Source: CAYPEK01 sp964409645
GTDB taxonomy: Bacteria > UBP15 > UBA6099
Assembly: GCA_964409645.1 (NCBI GenBank)
Contig: CAYPEK010000006.1
Span: 18,207 to 82,206 of the forward strand
Direction of reading: 5' to 3'
DNA length: 64,000 bases
The translations under genes and the position numbers were made by a program. Shown piece after piece: positions 8,652 to 16,650 of the stretch; the stretch's first letter is position 1; every line of letters starts with the position of its first letter. The notes beneath the pieces were generated by a model. That model worked only from the letters and a program-made list of their open reading frames with translations, was not told where the DNA came from and made no database searches.

Positions 8652-8909
8652 CTACGCGCCGCCCTCTGAAGCCGCCTGCTCGTCCAGCGCCTTTAACAAC
8701 GCCATCTCGCGCATCAGCTCAAGCGTCTCCTCCGCCACCGCTTCGTCGATCTTCTCGATCGCGAATCCCGCGTGGACGAGAATGTAGTCGCCCACCTCGA
8801 CGTCGGCGAGCAGTTGCAGACTCACATCTTTTTCGACTCCGCCGTATTCAAACGTACCGAGGTCGTCCGTCTTCTTTTCCTTAAGTCTTACCGGCACTGC
8901 AAGGCACAT
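8652..8909 (-). CDS. hypC: Hydrogenase assembly chaperone HypC
   Basis: A HypC/HybG-type chaperone of 85 residues. The defining N-terminus MCLAVP is present; Cys2 binds the iron unit and hands it to the hydrogenase large subunit. The rest follows the family, including VGDYILVHAGFAI. It is the first gene of hypC-D-E-B and has a strong ribosome-binding site (AAGGAGAAATGGAGAGG upstream on the minus strand). Its presence implies that the cell makes a [NiFe] hydrogenase, but no structural subunit is in this window. Confidence 0.96.
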   Translation of the reverse strand: MCLAVPVRLKEKKTDDLGTFEYGGVEKDVSLQLLADVEVGDYILVHAGFAIEKIDEAVAEETLELMREMALLKALDEQAASEGGA

Positions 8910-8950
8910 GGTTTCGCCTCTCCATTTCTCCTTGAAACATCATATTATTG

Positions 8951-8979
8951 TAATGTATCTTTTAAATTATTTGTAGTGA
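8951..8979 (-). promoter_or_regulatory. Possible promoter for the hyp operon
   Basis: The AT-rich gap 8910-9013 precedes hypC. On the minus strand it holds TTCACT, 17 bases, TACATT, with further AT-rich -10-like hexamers (TACAAT, TATGAT) just downstream. Several registers fit equally well, so the location is approximate. Confidence 0.3.
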
Positions 8980-9013
8980 AAATGTTAAGCGTTGTGGAAC
9001 CCGCGCCGGAAAC

Positions 9014-10639
9014 TCACTTCACCGAACAACAATCGGAGATCAGAGAACGCACGCCTGACGGGCTCAGACTATCCATGTCGTTCAGCTTGTTGAACGCCGC
9101 TTCGGCGGCTTCCTCGGTCAGCACCGCGCGGGCCTCCCTGTCGAACTTCGCCGAAACATTTCTGCGCAATTCGTCCGCCGGCCTGCCCGCCGCGCCGTAA
9201 GGAATCTCCTGCGCCGCCTCGTATTTTCTGTGCTCGGACTTCATCTCGAAAACCACTCGCGCGCCGAACGCCATCCGGAAATTCTCCGCACTCGACGCGA
9301 GGCTGTTCTCCGCGCGTTCCTCCGGCGGGCGGCCGAAGATTTTCTCTATCGTGCGTCGGCCTTCGTCGATGAACCCCATTATCTCGCGCCCCGCAGCAAG
9401 CCACACGAGCGGCGATCCCGGCCCGATGTTTTTCACCAGCGTCCGCAGCGACCCGACCCGCATCTCGCTCATCAGATAACGGAGATCGAGCAGTTCGGAA
9501 ACGCTCTCGATCAGTTTGCCGGTCAGCGAAATGTCGTGATGCACGCGGACCCGCTTCGCCATGTCCCACACGCGCTGATCGCCGATCCGCTCCGGCTCGA
9601 AATGCTCCGGCCCGAGCGCACGGTCGAGTATCCCGCACGCCAAATTGTACGGCGTCGAAAAATTCAGCGTGACCGGATGCGTCTGCTGATGCCGCACGTA
9701 CCGGCGCGACATCTCGTCCATCTTCACCGTCGGCAGGCCCGCGTAAACGTCGATCTTGAATATTTCGTCCGGGTCGAATTCGTTGTTCTTCATTATGTCG
9801 AACACGCAGTCCATCGCGGAGTCGATGTATGCGCATCCCGGATAGATTTTGTACGAGAGCGTGTCGGACAGCCAGCACTCGCCGAGCCGCGTCAGCATCG
9901 GATAGAGCGGCACGAACGAGAATGTTTCGATGAAGCCCTCCTGCTCTTCGAGGATGTCGCGCGGACCTTCCATTCCCTCGGCCGCATACTGCGCCGCGAG
10001 AAGCCCGGTGTGCATCCCGGCCGCGGTGAACAGTTTCGAGTCGCCGCCCATGAAGCCCGGCGTGAGCGGCCTCGCCGGCTGCGCAAGCGACATGCCGAGC
10101 GCATTCGCAACCTGAGTCGCGTCGAGCCCCATCAGCTTCGCCGCCGCAACCGCCGCGCCCGCGCTGTGGATGAACGCCCACATCTGCCCGTTCAGCGGTC
10201 CCGCCATTACCGAGCCGCCTATCCGCGCCTCGATCTCGTTCGCCACAGCAGCAGCAGTTATCAGTTGCTTGCCGTCAATCTCCATCCGCTCCGCGAGCGC
10301 AAGTGGCGCGAGTATCGCAGAGTGGCCCGTATGCCCCGCGAAAAGGTAGTCGTCGTAGTCGAGCAGCATGCTCAACGCCGAGTTGGCCGAGAGCGCGTCC
10401 CGGAGCGAGGCGTAGTCGCCGAACGGGATCATCTTGCTCGCGCCCGCGTCGGACAGACGGCGCACCGCCGCCGCCGACCGCCGGCCCGCCGACGTCCGCG
10501 ACCCGGCGAATATCGCGCCGAGCACGCTCATCGCCTGCATCTTTATTTTCTCGACGACACGCTCGGGGATGTCCTCATACCTCAGTGCCGCGGCCCACTC
10601 CGCGATCTCCATCGTGTAATGTCGGCTCCTGCTGTTCAT
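9014..10639 (-). CDS. MmgE/PrpD family protein (2-methylcitrate dehydratase-like)
   Basis: The 541-residue protein matches the MmgE/PrpD fold along its whole length: an N-terminal helical domain (VVEKIKMQAMSVLGAIFAG, then DDYLFAGHTGHSAI with the family's substrate-pocket D/H cluster) and a C-terminal lid domain (about 270-400). Members dehydrate 2-methylcitrate or cis-aconitate-like acids, but many paralogues have unknown substrates. The family average is about 450-500 residues, so this one is slightly long at the C-terminus. No prpB or prpC gene is nearby, so a methylcitrate-cycle role cannot be argued from context. Start ATG 10639; the gene stands alone between the hyp operon and a palindromic repeat. 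Confidence 0.85.
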   Translation of the reverse strand: MNSRSRHYTMEIAEWAAALRYEDIPERVVEKIKMQAMSVLGAIFAGSRTSAGRRSAAAVRRLSDAGASKMIPFGDYASLRDALSANSALSMLLDYDDYLFAGHTGHSAILAPLALAERMEIDGKQLITAAAVANEIEARIGGSVMAGPLNGQMWAFIHSAGAAVAAAKLMGLDATQVANALGMSLAQPARPLTPGFMGGDSKLFTAAGMHTGLLAAQYAAEGMEGPRDILEEQEGFIETFSFVPLYPMLTRLGECWLSDTLSYKIYPGCAYIDSAMDCVFDIMKNNEFDPDEIFKIDVYAGLPTVKMDEMSRRYVRHQQTHPVTLNFSTPYNLACGILDRALGPEHFEPERIGDQRVWDMAKRVRVHHDISLTGKLIESVSELLDLRYLMSEMRVGSLRTLVKNIGPGSPLVWLAAGREIMGFIDEGRRTIEKIFGRPPEERAENSLASSAENFRMAFGARVVFEMKSEHRKYEAAQEIPYGAAGRPADELRRNVSAKFDREARAVLTEEAAEAAFNKLNDMDSLSPSGVRSLISDCCSVK

Positions 10640-10751
10640 CTCGTTTCCTCCGGATTTTGCTCGTCCGAAACCGGCACGGATAATTTACCATAAAACGAAT
10701 TTTGCGGAAAGCGCGCGGTTTTCTCATTGTTATGCGCCGATCTTGGAGTTA

Positions 10752-10923
10752 GCCTGCATTTTTCACCAGTGCAGGCAGAAATCGAAAAAAGGGATGAGAT
10801 GCAAGGCGAATCAAGTGAGAACGAAGGAGCATACTATTCTGTATGTGATCGAGTTCGAGCCGATGATTCAACGCTGTAGATCGCCCTTTTTTCGATTTCT
10901 CGGATTTTTCTTGTGAAAAATCC
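10752..10923. repeat. Composite palindromic repeat element (REP/MITE-like)
   Basis: The 332-base gap 10640-10971 has no gene. It holds a 17-bp perfect inverted repeat (10777-10793 and 10884-10900, sequence AGAAATCGAAAAAAGGG) whose 90-base interior is itself an imperfect palindrome centred on CATAC-TATTCT-GTATG. A small hairpin flanks each side: GCCTGCA/TGCAGGC (10752-10776) and a 9-bp stem with loop TTGT (10902-10923). The nested symmetry and lack of coding potential suggest a dispersed palindromic repeat. Folded RNA from it would form a long hairpin. Confidence 0.75.
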
Positions 10924-10971
10924 GGGTTAGAATGTCATAATGAGAAAAAGCACACGGCGGCAGTCGAGGAA

Positions 10972-11892
10972 ATGATAAACGAAAACAACGGACATGCTTT
11001 CTCGCCGGAGTTGATGGAGAAGGTGGCGCGGCTCGAACTCCGCGCGCGCATGACCGCCGAGGGGCTGCTCACCGGCATGCACGGCAGCGCCTCACACGGC
11101 TTCAACGTCGAGTTCCTCGAACACCGCGAGTATTATCCCGGTGACGATCCGCGACACGTTGACTGGAAGGTGTTCGCGAAAAGCGGCCGCTACTACGTCA
11201 AACAGCACGAAGAGGAAAAGAATCTTCAGATTTACATAGTGATGGACGCGAGCGCCTCGATGGATTTCGGCCGCGCGGCGGACGGCGGCGGCGGCGCGAA
11301 ATGGGAGCACGGGACGCTCTTCGCGGCGGCGCTCGCATACTTGTTCCTTAAGCAGGGCGACGCCGTGGGGCTGATCGTAGCCGGCGGAAGCGGGCCCGGA
11401 CGCCCCATCGAGCCGCGTGTCTCCAGAGGGCAACTCTACCGCGTACTCGGCGCACTCGCGCAGACGCGGCCCGGCGGCGAAGCCCGCATTGCCGACGCGC
11501 TCCGAATGATCGGCGAGCAATCGCGCCGCCGGTGCTTCTTCATCGTCGTTTCGGACCTGCTCGAAGACCCCGCGCCCGTTCAGGACGCGCTCCGTGTCAT
11601 CCGCGGACGCGGCGGCGAAGCCGTTGTGTTACACGTCCTCTCTCCCGCCGAACTCGATTTCCCGTTCACGCGGGCCTCGCGGTTCATCGACCCGGAAACA
11701 GGCCGCGACCTCACTTCCGACCCTACCGTCATCCGCGCGATGTACATGAAAAATCTCGGCGCGTTCCTCGACAACTATCGCGAGTTCTGCCTCAGGATCG
11801 GCGCCGATTTCGTTCCGGCGCCCACCGCGTCGTCCGCTGAAGAAACGCTTCTCGGCTATCTCGAACGCCGCGAGCGCGGGAAGAGGAGATGA
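10972..11892 (+). CDS. DUF58 domain protein
   Basis: The 306-residue protein is a DUF58 member. The conserved block FLEHREYYPGDDPRHVDWKVFAK occurs near residue 45-70 and is followed by a von Willebrand-like region with the metal-site motif DASASM (about 92-97). DUF58 proteins usually follow a MoxR AAA ATPase and precede BatA/BatB-type vWA membrane proteins. Here the BatA-like gene follows at once with overlapping stop and start, but no MoxR gene precedes it, only the palindromic repeat. Role: probably chaperone-like assembly or envelope maintenance with the next protein. That is family inference. Confidence 0.88.
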   Translation: MINENNGHAFSPELMEKVARLELRARMTAEGLLTGMHGSASHGFNVEFLEHREYYPGDDPRHVDWKVFAKSGRYYVKQHEEEKNLQIYIVMDASASMDFGRAADGGGGAKWEHGTLFAAALAYLFLKQGDAVGLIVAGGSGPGRPIEPRVSRGQLYRVLGALAQTRPGGEARIADALRMIGEQSRRRCFFIVVSDLLEDPAPVQDALRVIRGRGGEAVVLHVLSPAELDFPFTRASRFIDPETGRDLTSDPTVIRAMYMKNLGAFLDNYREFCLRIGADFVPAPTASSAEETLLGYLERRERGKRR

Positions 11893-11894
11893 CG

Positions 11895-13994
11895 ATGGGG
11901 TTCCTCCAGCCGGCTCTCCTCGCAACCCTCGCGCTCATCGCCATCCCGCTGCTTCTGCACCTTTTCGCGCGCAGGCAGGTTCAACAGGTCGTGTTTCCAG
12001 CATACATGCTACTTCTCGGCTCGAAAAAGCGCAGCCTGCGCGTGCTGACACTCCAGCAGTGGCTGGTGCTGCTCTGCCGCATGCTCGCCGTGGGGCTGCT
12101 CGCGCTTGCTTTTGCGCAACCCGTCCTTCACCGCTCGCACCTGTCTCTGCCCGGCACGCGGGACCGCGTCGCGATCCACATCATCCTCGACAACTCGCCG
12201 AGCATGAGCCGCCGGCGCGGCGGCGTGAGCCTCCTCGACCGCGCGAAATCCGCCGGCGCGGCGCTCGCCGCGCGCGCCGCGTACGACGACGAGATCACCG
12301 TCGAGCCGACATGCGGCGAAAACAGCCGCGGCGACGCCCTCTCGCCCGCCGCAGCCGCCAAATTCATCAGAAACGTTCAGCCCGGCAATTGCCTTGCCCG
12401 GCTCGACCTCAAAATAAACCGCGCGATCCGCGAGTTGCGCCAGTCGCCCTCGAGCGAGCGCCGGATCATCATCCTCTCCGACTTTCAGGCGAACGGTTTC
12501 GGACTCAAACCGCCGAAACCCGAAAAAGGCGACCCGGCGCTGATCGCGGTCAACCCGGCGTCAGGCGCGGCCTCTTTCAACGCGTGGATATCCAAGATCG
12601 ACCTGCCTCTGTTCCCGCTTAGCGGCGAACAGGACTCGATCTGCTTCCGCGCCGAAACCGACGGCCCCGGCGGCGCGCCGCTCTCCGCCTCGCTCGTGAT
12701 CGACGGCGAAAAACGCGGCGAACAGACGCTCGAACCCGGCGGACGCGGATGCTTCACGCTGTCGTTCGGCAAACCCGGCGCGGGCTGGGGAAAGATCGTG
12801 CTCTCCGGCGACAACATGCCGGCCGACAACACAGGTTATTTCACTTTCGAAATCCACAAAAAAATCACGCTCGCACTCGTCGCCGCCGAAGAAGACACGC
12901 GCGACCCCGCGAAGGGCGCGTTCTACGCATACCGCGCGCTACGGACAATCGCGGGCGCGGGTCAGGGCGCGGGAGCGGTCGATATGACGATCGTGCCGCC
13001 GGGCAGCCTGACGCGGCAGTCTCTCCCACGCGCGGGCGTAGTTTTCATCCCCGACCCGTCGGGACTCTCGCGGAACGCCGTCGCCGCGCTCGGCGACTTC
13101 GCATCCGCAGGCGGCGGTGTTTTCATAACTTCCGGGCAGGATCAGCAGACCGCATCAATCATCGCAGGAACACTTTTCGGAGGCGGCATTTCCATATCTG
13201 TTCCAAAGCGAGAAAAAACGACGGCGACGGAAGGTTTTCTCTCGGTCGGCGGTGTTGACATTGCGCATCCTATTTTCGCGGGTCTCACCGGCGCTTACGG
13301 CATGTCGTTCAAGGATACGCGGTTCGGTCATCCGGCCGCAATTAGAATCGCGGGCGCGGATGTCGCCGCCCCTGCTTCACTCTCGGACGGGTCTGCGCTT
13401 CTTGCTGAGCGTGCACTCGGCACCGGAAGAATCGTAATCCTTGCGTCAGGCATGGCCCCTGAATCCACCAATCTGCCTCTCAAACCTGCGTTCATTCCAT
13501 TCATACTGCAAACAATCAAATACCTCGGCGAGCCGGGCGGCCGCGGAAGTGATAATTTCACCGCCGGTTCGGTCATACGCATCCGCGCCGACGTCCCGGC
13601 GGACGTCCGCGAAATCGCGGCTCGCAACGTCGAAGGCGGCGGCAGGATCGATCTCGTCCGCATATCGGAGGGCAAAAACGGAGTGTTCGCGGCCCGCGCG
13701 GGCGCGGAATCCGCCGAAGGCGTTTACAGGTTGCTGCAAGGCGACAAACCCACGGGGATGTTCGCGGTTAACCCGGACCCGGCGGAAGGCCGCCTCGCGG
13801 CGGTACCGCCCGAGCGCTTCAAAAAAACATATAGCGGGTACACAGCGAACTTCGTACCAGCGGCCCGCTACTCGGACAACGCAAAAATCGCGTCGCTGAC
13901 ATTCGCACGCCGCGCCGCCGCCCTTTGGTTTCCCGCCCTGCTCGGCGCGCTCCTCTTACTCCTCACCGAAACGGTCATATCAAATAAGAAATAA
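11895..13994 (+). CDS. BatA-type membrane protein with vWA domain
   Basis: A 699-residue membrane protein. The N-terminus is the BatA signature: a first membrane segment (FLQPALLATLALIAIPLLLH), then FARR and a second segment (about 57-77). A vWA domain follows with the MIDAS motif DNSPSM (about residue 99-104), a long extracytoplasmic region and a final membrane segment at the C-terminus. A glutamine-amidotransferase-like fold in the second half is possible but not certain. ATG 11895 is preferred because GAGGAG lies six bases ahead; ATG 11889 overlaps the DUF58 stop codon and is the alternative. It is coupled to the DUF58 gene. Confidence 0.82.
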   Translation: MGFLQPALLATLALIAIPLLLHLFARRQVQQVVFPAYMLLLGSKKRSLRVLTLQQWLVLLCRMLAVGLLALAFAQPVLHRSHLSLPGTRDRVAIHIILDNSPSMSRRRGGVSLLDRAKSAGAALAARAAYDDEITVEPTCGENSRGDALSPAAAAKFIRNVQPGNCLARLDLKINRAIRELRQSPSSERRIIILSDFQANGFGLKPPKPEKGDPALIAVNPASGAASFNAWISKIDLPLFPLSGEQDSICFRAETDGPGGAPLSASLVIDGEKRGEQTLEPGGRGCFTLSFGKPGAGWGKIVLSGDNMPADNTGYFTFEIHKKITLALVAAEEDTRDPAKGAFYAYRALRTIAGAGQGAGAVDMTIVPPGSLTRQSLPRAGVVFIPDPSGLSRNAVAALGDFASAGGGVFITSGQDQQTASIIAGTLFGGGISISVPKREKTTATEGFLSVGGVDIAHPIFAGLTGAYGMSFKDTRFGHPAAIRIAGADVAAPASLSDGSALLAERALGTGRIVILASGMAPESTNLPLKPAFIPFILQTIKYLGEPGGRGSDNFTAGSVIRIRADVPADVREIAARNVEGGGRIDLVRISEGKNGVFAARAGAESAEGVYRLLQGDKPTGMFAVNPDPAEGRLAAVPPERFKKTYSGYTANFVPAARYSDNAKIASLTFARRAAALWFPALLGALLLLLTETVISNKK

Positions 13995-13998
13995 GTTT

Positions 13999-14032
13999 GA
14001 TCACAGATGAACACTGATTAACACAAATAAAG
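13999..14032. repeat. Short ACAGAT/ACACTGAT intergenic repeat motif
   Basis: The stretch reads ATCACAGATGAACACTGATT followed by AACACAAATAAAG, a run of loosely repeated ACA-GAT units directly after the vWA gene stop. It resembles degenerate intergenic repeats common in metagenome-derived genomes, like the motif at the left edge of the window. Recognition is from memory and there is one copy here. Confidence 0.4.
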
Positions 14033-14077
14033 ATATTTCCTCCGTCAACGCCACAAAAATTGTTACCAAAGCGAAAA

Positions 14078-14106
14078 CGCGCGCCGGGTGAGACGCGCGC
14101 TTTATT
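14078..14106. terminator. Bidirectional terminator between convergent genes
   Basis: CGCGCG (14078-14083) pairs with CGCGCG (14094-14099) across a 10-base loop. TTTATTTCG follows on the plus strand and TTTTCGCTTT on the minus strand. It sits between the convergent vWA gene and glyoxalase-fold gene and can serve both. Confidence 0.7.
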
Positions 14107-14127
14107 TCGTTTGTGATTCCGGTTCCG

Positions 14128-14505
14128 TTATCCCGGGAAATCTTGAATAAGCTGGATCAGAACACCGTCCGGCGCTTTGATGAACGCGATCTTCCTCGTC
14201 GGCCTGATCTGGAACGGCGGGAGCAGGAACTCCGCGCCCCGCTCGCGCAGAGCTTTGGCTTCGGCCTCGATGTCGTCCGATTCGAGCGCGAAGTGGCTGA
14301 GACCGTACTCGGGCGCGGCCGAGGGCGGCCCATCCTTCGACTTCGACCTCTCAAGCTCGATCTCGACCGTGTCGTTCCCCACGAATATGCACGGCGCTCC
14401 CATCACTTCCAGTTCGTACAACTTCTTGAACCCAAGCACTTCCGTGTAATATTTCAGGGTCGCTTCCTGATCCGAACATTTGACTCCGATGTGCAGAAAC
14501 TTCAT
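14128..14505 (-). CDS. VOC-family (glyoxalase/bleomycin-resistance fold) protein
   Basis: A single VOC module pair in 125 residues, beginning MKFLHIGVKCSD with H5 as a likely metal ligand. A second histidine (LSHFALESDD, about residue 70) and acidic residues (VEIELER; GVLIQLIQ) fill the usual metal-ligand strands, giving an H/E/H/Q-type set. Members include lactoylglutathione lyases, dioxygenases and epimerases; the methylmalonyl-CoA epimerase group is one possibility, but the sequence alone does not fix a substrate. It lies 19 bases downstream of the severed end of the aminotransferase gene, so the two were probably cotranscribed. Confidence 0.85.
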   Translation of the reverse strand: MKFLHIGVKCSDQEATLKYYTEVLGFKKLYELEVMGAPCIFVGNDTVEIELERSKSKDGPPSAAPEYGLSHFALESDDIEAEAKALRERGAEFLLPPFQIRPTRKIAFIKAPDGVLIQLIQDFPG

Positions 14506-14524
14506 GATTAGCGGCCGCCTTCCG

Positions 14525-14686
14525 TCAGGATTTTATCAGCGTTTTGACTTTCTCGAAGCAGATGTCCGCCACTTCAAGCGTGCGCTGTATGTCGTCTTCC
14601 GTATGCCCGTAGCAGATGAACCAGTTATGGTGCGGATGCAGGAAAACACCGCGCCGGATGGCTTCCGTGCAGAACAACGTCCTCAT
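14525..14686 (-). pseudogene. Severed C-terminal segment of the class-III aminotransferase
   Basis: Immediately after the UAG that ends the aminotransferase (14689-14687) the same frame continues for 53 sense codons to TGA at 14527-14525. The translation contains RRGVFLHPHHNWF and HTEDDIQRTLEVAD, a typical end of glutamate-1-semialdehyde-aminomutase-like enzymes. The first codon after UAG is ATG, so the fragment could be restarted, but it cannot fold as an enzyme alone. It is either a decayed gene end or the product of UAG readthrough. Confidence 0.85.
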
Positions 14687-15772
14687 CTAGAACGTGTTCG
14701 GATAGTTGAAGTTCATGTACGGGATCGACGGCGGGCCTGAGTACGTCACGTCAACGGAGTGCTTTTTGGCAAGTTCGAGCAGCCCGTTTTTCAGCAGCAG
14801 GCCGGTTCTTTCGACAGTCCCGATCACGTCCTGCGTGCGTATGAATTCGAGACACGCGAGCGCCGCCGCGAGCGGTGCGCCGTTGTAGAAATGCGTGCCC
14901 GAGAAGAATACGTTGCACGCCGCCTTTTTCAGTTCCGCTTTGCCGTACGCAACTGACAGCGGATGGCCATTTGCAATTCCCTTGCCGATCGTCACCAAGT
15001 CCGGCTTCGCTCCGAAATATTCGTGCGAGCCCTCGAACTTCAGTCTGTAGCAGCACCTGATGTCGTCCATTATGAACACGATGCCTTCCTGATCGCAAAC
15101 CTCGCGTACCGCATCGAAAAATCCCGGCGCCGGAAGCTCGGTGTTGCTGAACGCCTCGTGCCTCATCGGCGTCAGAATTATCCCCGCGATTTCGCCCTTG
15201 TTCTTTTCCACCGTGTTGCGCAGGCTGTCGATGTTGTTGAATTCGAAGCTGATGATGCCCGCCCGGTGCTGGTCGTTCACGCCGGTTGTTGTCGGCACAC
15301 ACCAGTCGTGGAACCCGTGATACGTCCCGGACGCCATCAATATTTTTTTCCTTTTAGTGTGGACTCTCGCCACACGCGTACACCACGTCGTCACATCCGA
15401 CCCGTTCTTCGCGAAAATAACCCAGTCGGCCAGCGGTGTGTGCTTCACTATGTATTCGGCCGCCTCGACCCACCGGTCCATCGGCATCGTCATCAGACCG
15501 CCGCGCGTCATCTGCTCGTTCACGGCTTCCTCGACAACCGGATGCCTGTAGCCAAGCAGATTGGCCCCGAACGCGCACATGTAATCGATGTAGTCGTTAC
15601 CGTCCACATCCACAGCGTGCCCTTTGTACCCTTCGTGGAAAAAGCACGGATACTGGCCGCCCACCATAAAATTCGGGTTCCTCGGCCCGAATATTCCGTT
15701 CGGAATAATCTCCTGCGCGCGCTCGAACATCTTTAGCGATTTTGAAATGTCGTAAAGCTTTTCTTCCATCAC
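14687..15772 (-). CDS. Class-III aminotransferase, interrupted by an in-frame UAG
   Basis: A PLP enzyme of the class-III aminotransferase family, closest in feel to glutamate-1-semialdehyde 2,1-aminomutases and related catabolic aminotransferases. Present are the N-terminal GGQYPCFFHEGYKG, the cofactor-phosphate region (KNGSDVTTWCTRVAR), YHGFHDW, the PLP-nitrogen aspartate region (IMDDIRCCY), and the active-site lysine in VTIGKGIANGHPLS. The frame stops at UAG after 361 residues, but the missing C-terminal 53 residues follow in the same frame. With readthrough the length is 415, normal for the family. A good promoter lies upstream. UAG also ends ftsZ and hypD here, so it is an ordinary stop elsewhere. 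Pseudogenisation, sequencing error and recoding all remain open. Confidence 0.88.
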   Translation of the reverse strand: MMEEKLYDISKSLKMFERAQEIIPNGIFGPRNPNFMVGGQYPCFFHEGYKGHAVDVDGNDYIDYMCAFGANLLGYRHPVVEEAVNEQMTRGGLMTMPMDRWVEAAEYIVKHTPLADWVIFAKNGSDVTTWCTRVARVHTKRKKILMASGTYHGFHDWCVPTTTGVNDQHRAGIISFEFNNIDSLRNTVEKNKGEIAGIILTPMRHEAFSNTELPAPGFFDAVREVCDQEGIVFIMDDIRCCYRLKFEGSHEYFGAKPDLVTIGKGIANGHPLSVAYGKAELKKAACNVFFSGTHFYNGAPLAAALACLEFIRTQDVIGTVERTGLLLKNGLLELAKKHSVDVTYSGPPSIPYMNFNYPNTF

Positions 15773-15861
15773 TGCCTCCCCTTCGCCGAAACACGGCGCG
15801 TAACGCCATATCGACAGTAGTTTTCCTCAGTAATCACATAATGCCCCTCAAAACACAGGCT

Positions 15862-15890
15862 ATTATATAACATTGATTCTGAATTGTTAA
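15862..15890 (-). promoter_or_regulatory. Strong predicted promoter for the aminotransferase
   Basis: On the minus strand TTAACA (15890-15885) and TATAAT (15867-15862) are exactly 17 bases apart. The predicted transcript would start about 80 bases before the aminotransferase ATG (15772). A near-consensus promoter argues that the UAG-interrupted gene is still transcribed. Confidence 0.65.
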
Positions 15891-15949
15891 ACCAAAAATT
15901 CTCACTGTATCCAGCCGAAAAAAATGATTGAAATATTCGGAAGACGCGG

Positions 15950-16594
15950 TCAGGCGGTCGCTTTTTTGCAGAGTTTTGCGGCGTCGTCGCCTCCCTCGGA
16001 GATAAACCAAGAGGCGAGTTCATCAGGCGAACCGAACTCGGACATTTCGAGCGGCGACAACGCGTGGAGTATATCGGCAAGAAGAACGGCCCTATCCCTG
16101 TCGGAAGGCGCGGCCGGTCTGCCCGACACCATCGATCGCCAGAGATCGTCCTCAATCACATTCAGCATCCTGCGCCGGAATTGCCACACCATGTACGTCT
16201 TTTCCGGAAGCTGCGCGGCGATTGTTTTTATCGCTTTCGCCATCCCGACCCTGTACATCAGCGTGCGGCGCTCCTCGCGCTCGCCCTCTCCCGGCGCCGA
16301 TCTGACATTTTCGTACAACGCCGCCTCAACCCGCTGAAGGCAAACGAGAATGTAAAGAACCGGGTCCGGATACGATTCCATCGGAACAGACTGAACGATA
16401 CCGCGGGCGTCGTAAGTCCCGCGCCGCTCGATATATGGCGCCCGGTCGTGGTCGTACGCAAAAACCTTTGCCGCCTCGTCCAGTTCCTCAAGCACCGGGT
16501 TTATCAGATTCTTATATTCCTGCCGCGTGTAGGGCCGGAGTGTATCAAAGTCCCGTTCGAGCTTATCGATGGTCTGTTTCAGTCTCGATTCCAT
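15950..16594 (-). CDS. Hypothetical helical protein
   Basis: I do not recognise this 214-residue protein. It is predicted soluble and mostly helical, with many charged residues and no signal peptide, membrane segment or cysteine motif. Features that might help a search are a motif near the start (YTRQEYKNLINPVLEEL), the central TYMVWQFRRRMLNVIEDDLWRSM and a C-terminal ELASWFISEGGDDAA. I chose ATG 16594, which has GGGGA four bases upstream, over the first ATG of the frame at 16618. It is a single gene on the minus strand, with a terminator-like hairpin separating it from the winged-helix gene upstream. Confidence 0.7.
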   Translation of the reverse strand: MESRLKQTIDKLERDFDTLRPYTRQEYKNLINPVLEELDEAAKVFAYDHDRAPYIERRGTYDARGIVQSVPMESYPDPVLYILVCLQRVEAALYENVRSAPGEGEREERRTLMYRVGMAKAIKTIAAQLPEKTYMVWQFRRRMLNVIEDDLWRSMVSGRPAAPSDRDRAVLLADILHALSPLEMSEFGSPDELASWFISEGGDDAAKLCKKATA

Positions 16595-16650
16595 TATCCC
16601 CGCTTCCGTGCTCCGCATGTCCGAAAAATACGCCGTCCGTCGAATTATGC

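Noticed and set aside
9230..10693. A 487-codon plus-strand frame opposite the MmgE/PrpD gene
   Set aside because: The minus-strand product matches MmgE/PrpD along its full length. The plus-strand translation is Arg/His-rich without any domain, as expected from the antisense of GC-rich coding DNA.
10840..10875. A tRNA-like T-loop sequence (GTTCGAGCC) in the palindromic element
   Set aside because: No acceptor, D or anticodon stems could be formed around it; it belongs to the imperfect palindrome.
14687..14689. UAG as a genome-wide sense codon
   Set aside because: ftsZ and hypD both end with UAG at the expected length, so the codon terminates normally at those genes. Context-specific recoding is left open.
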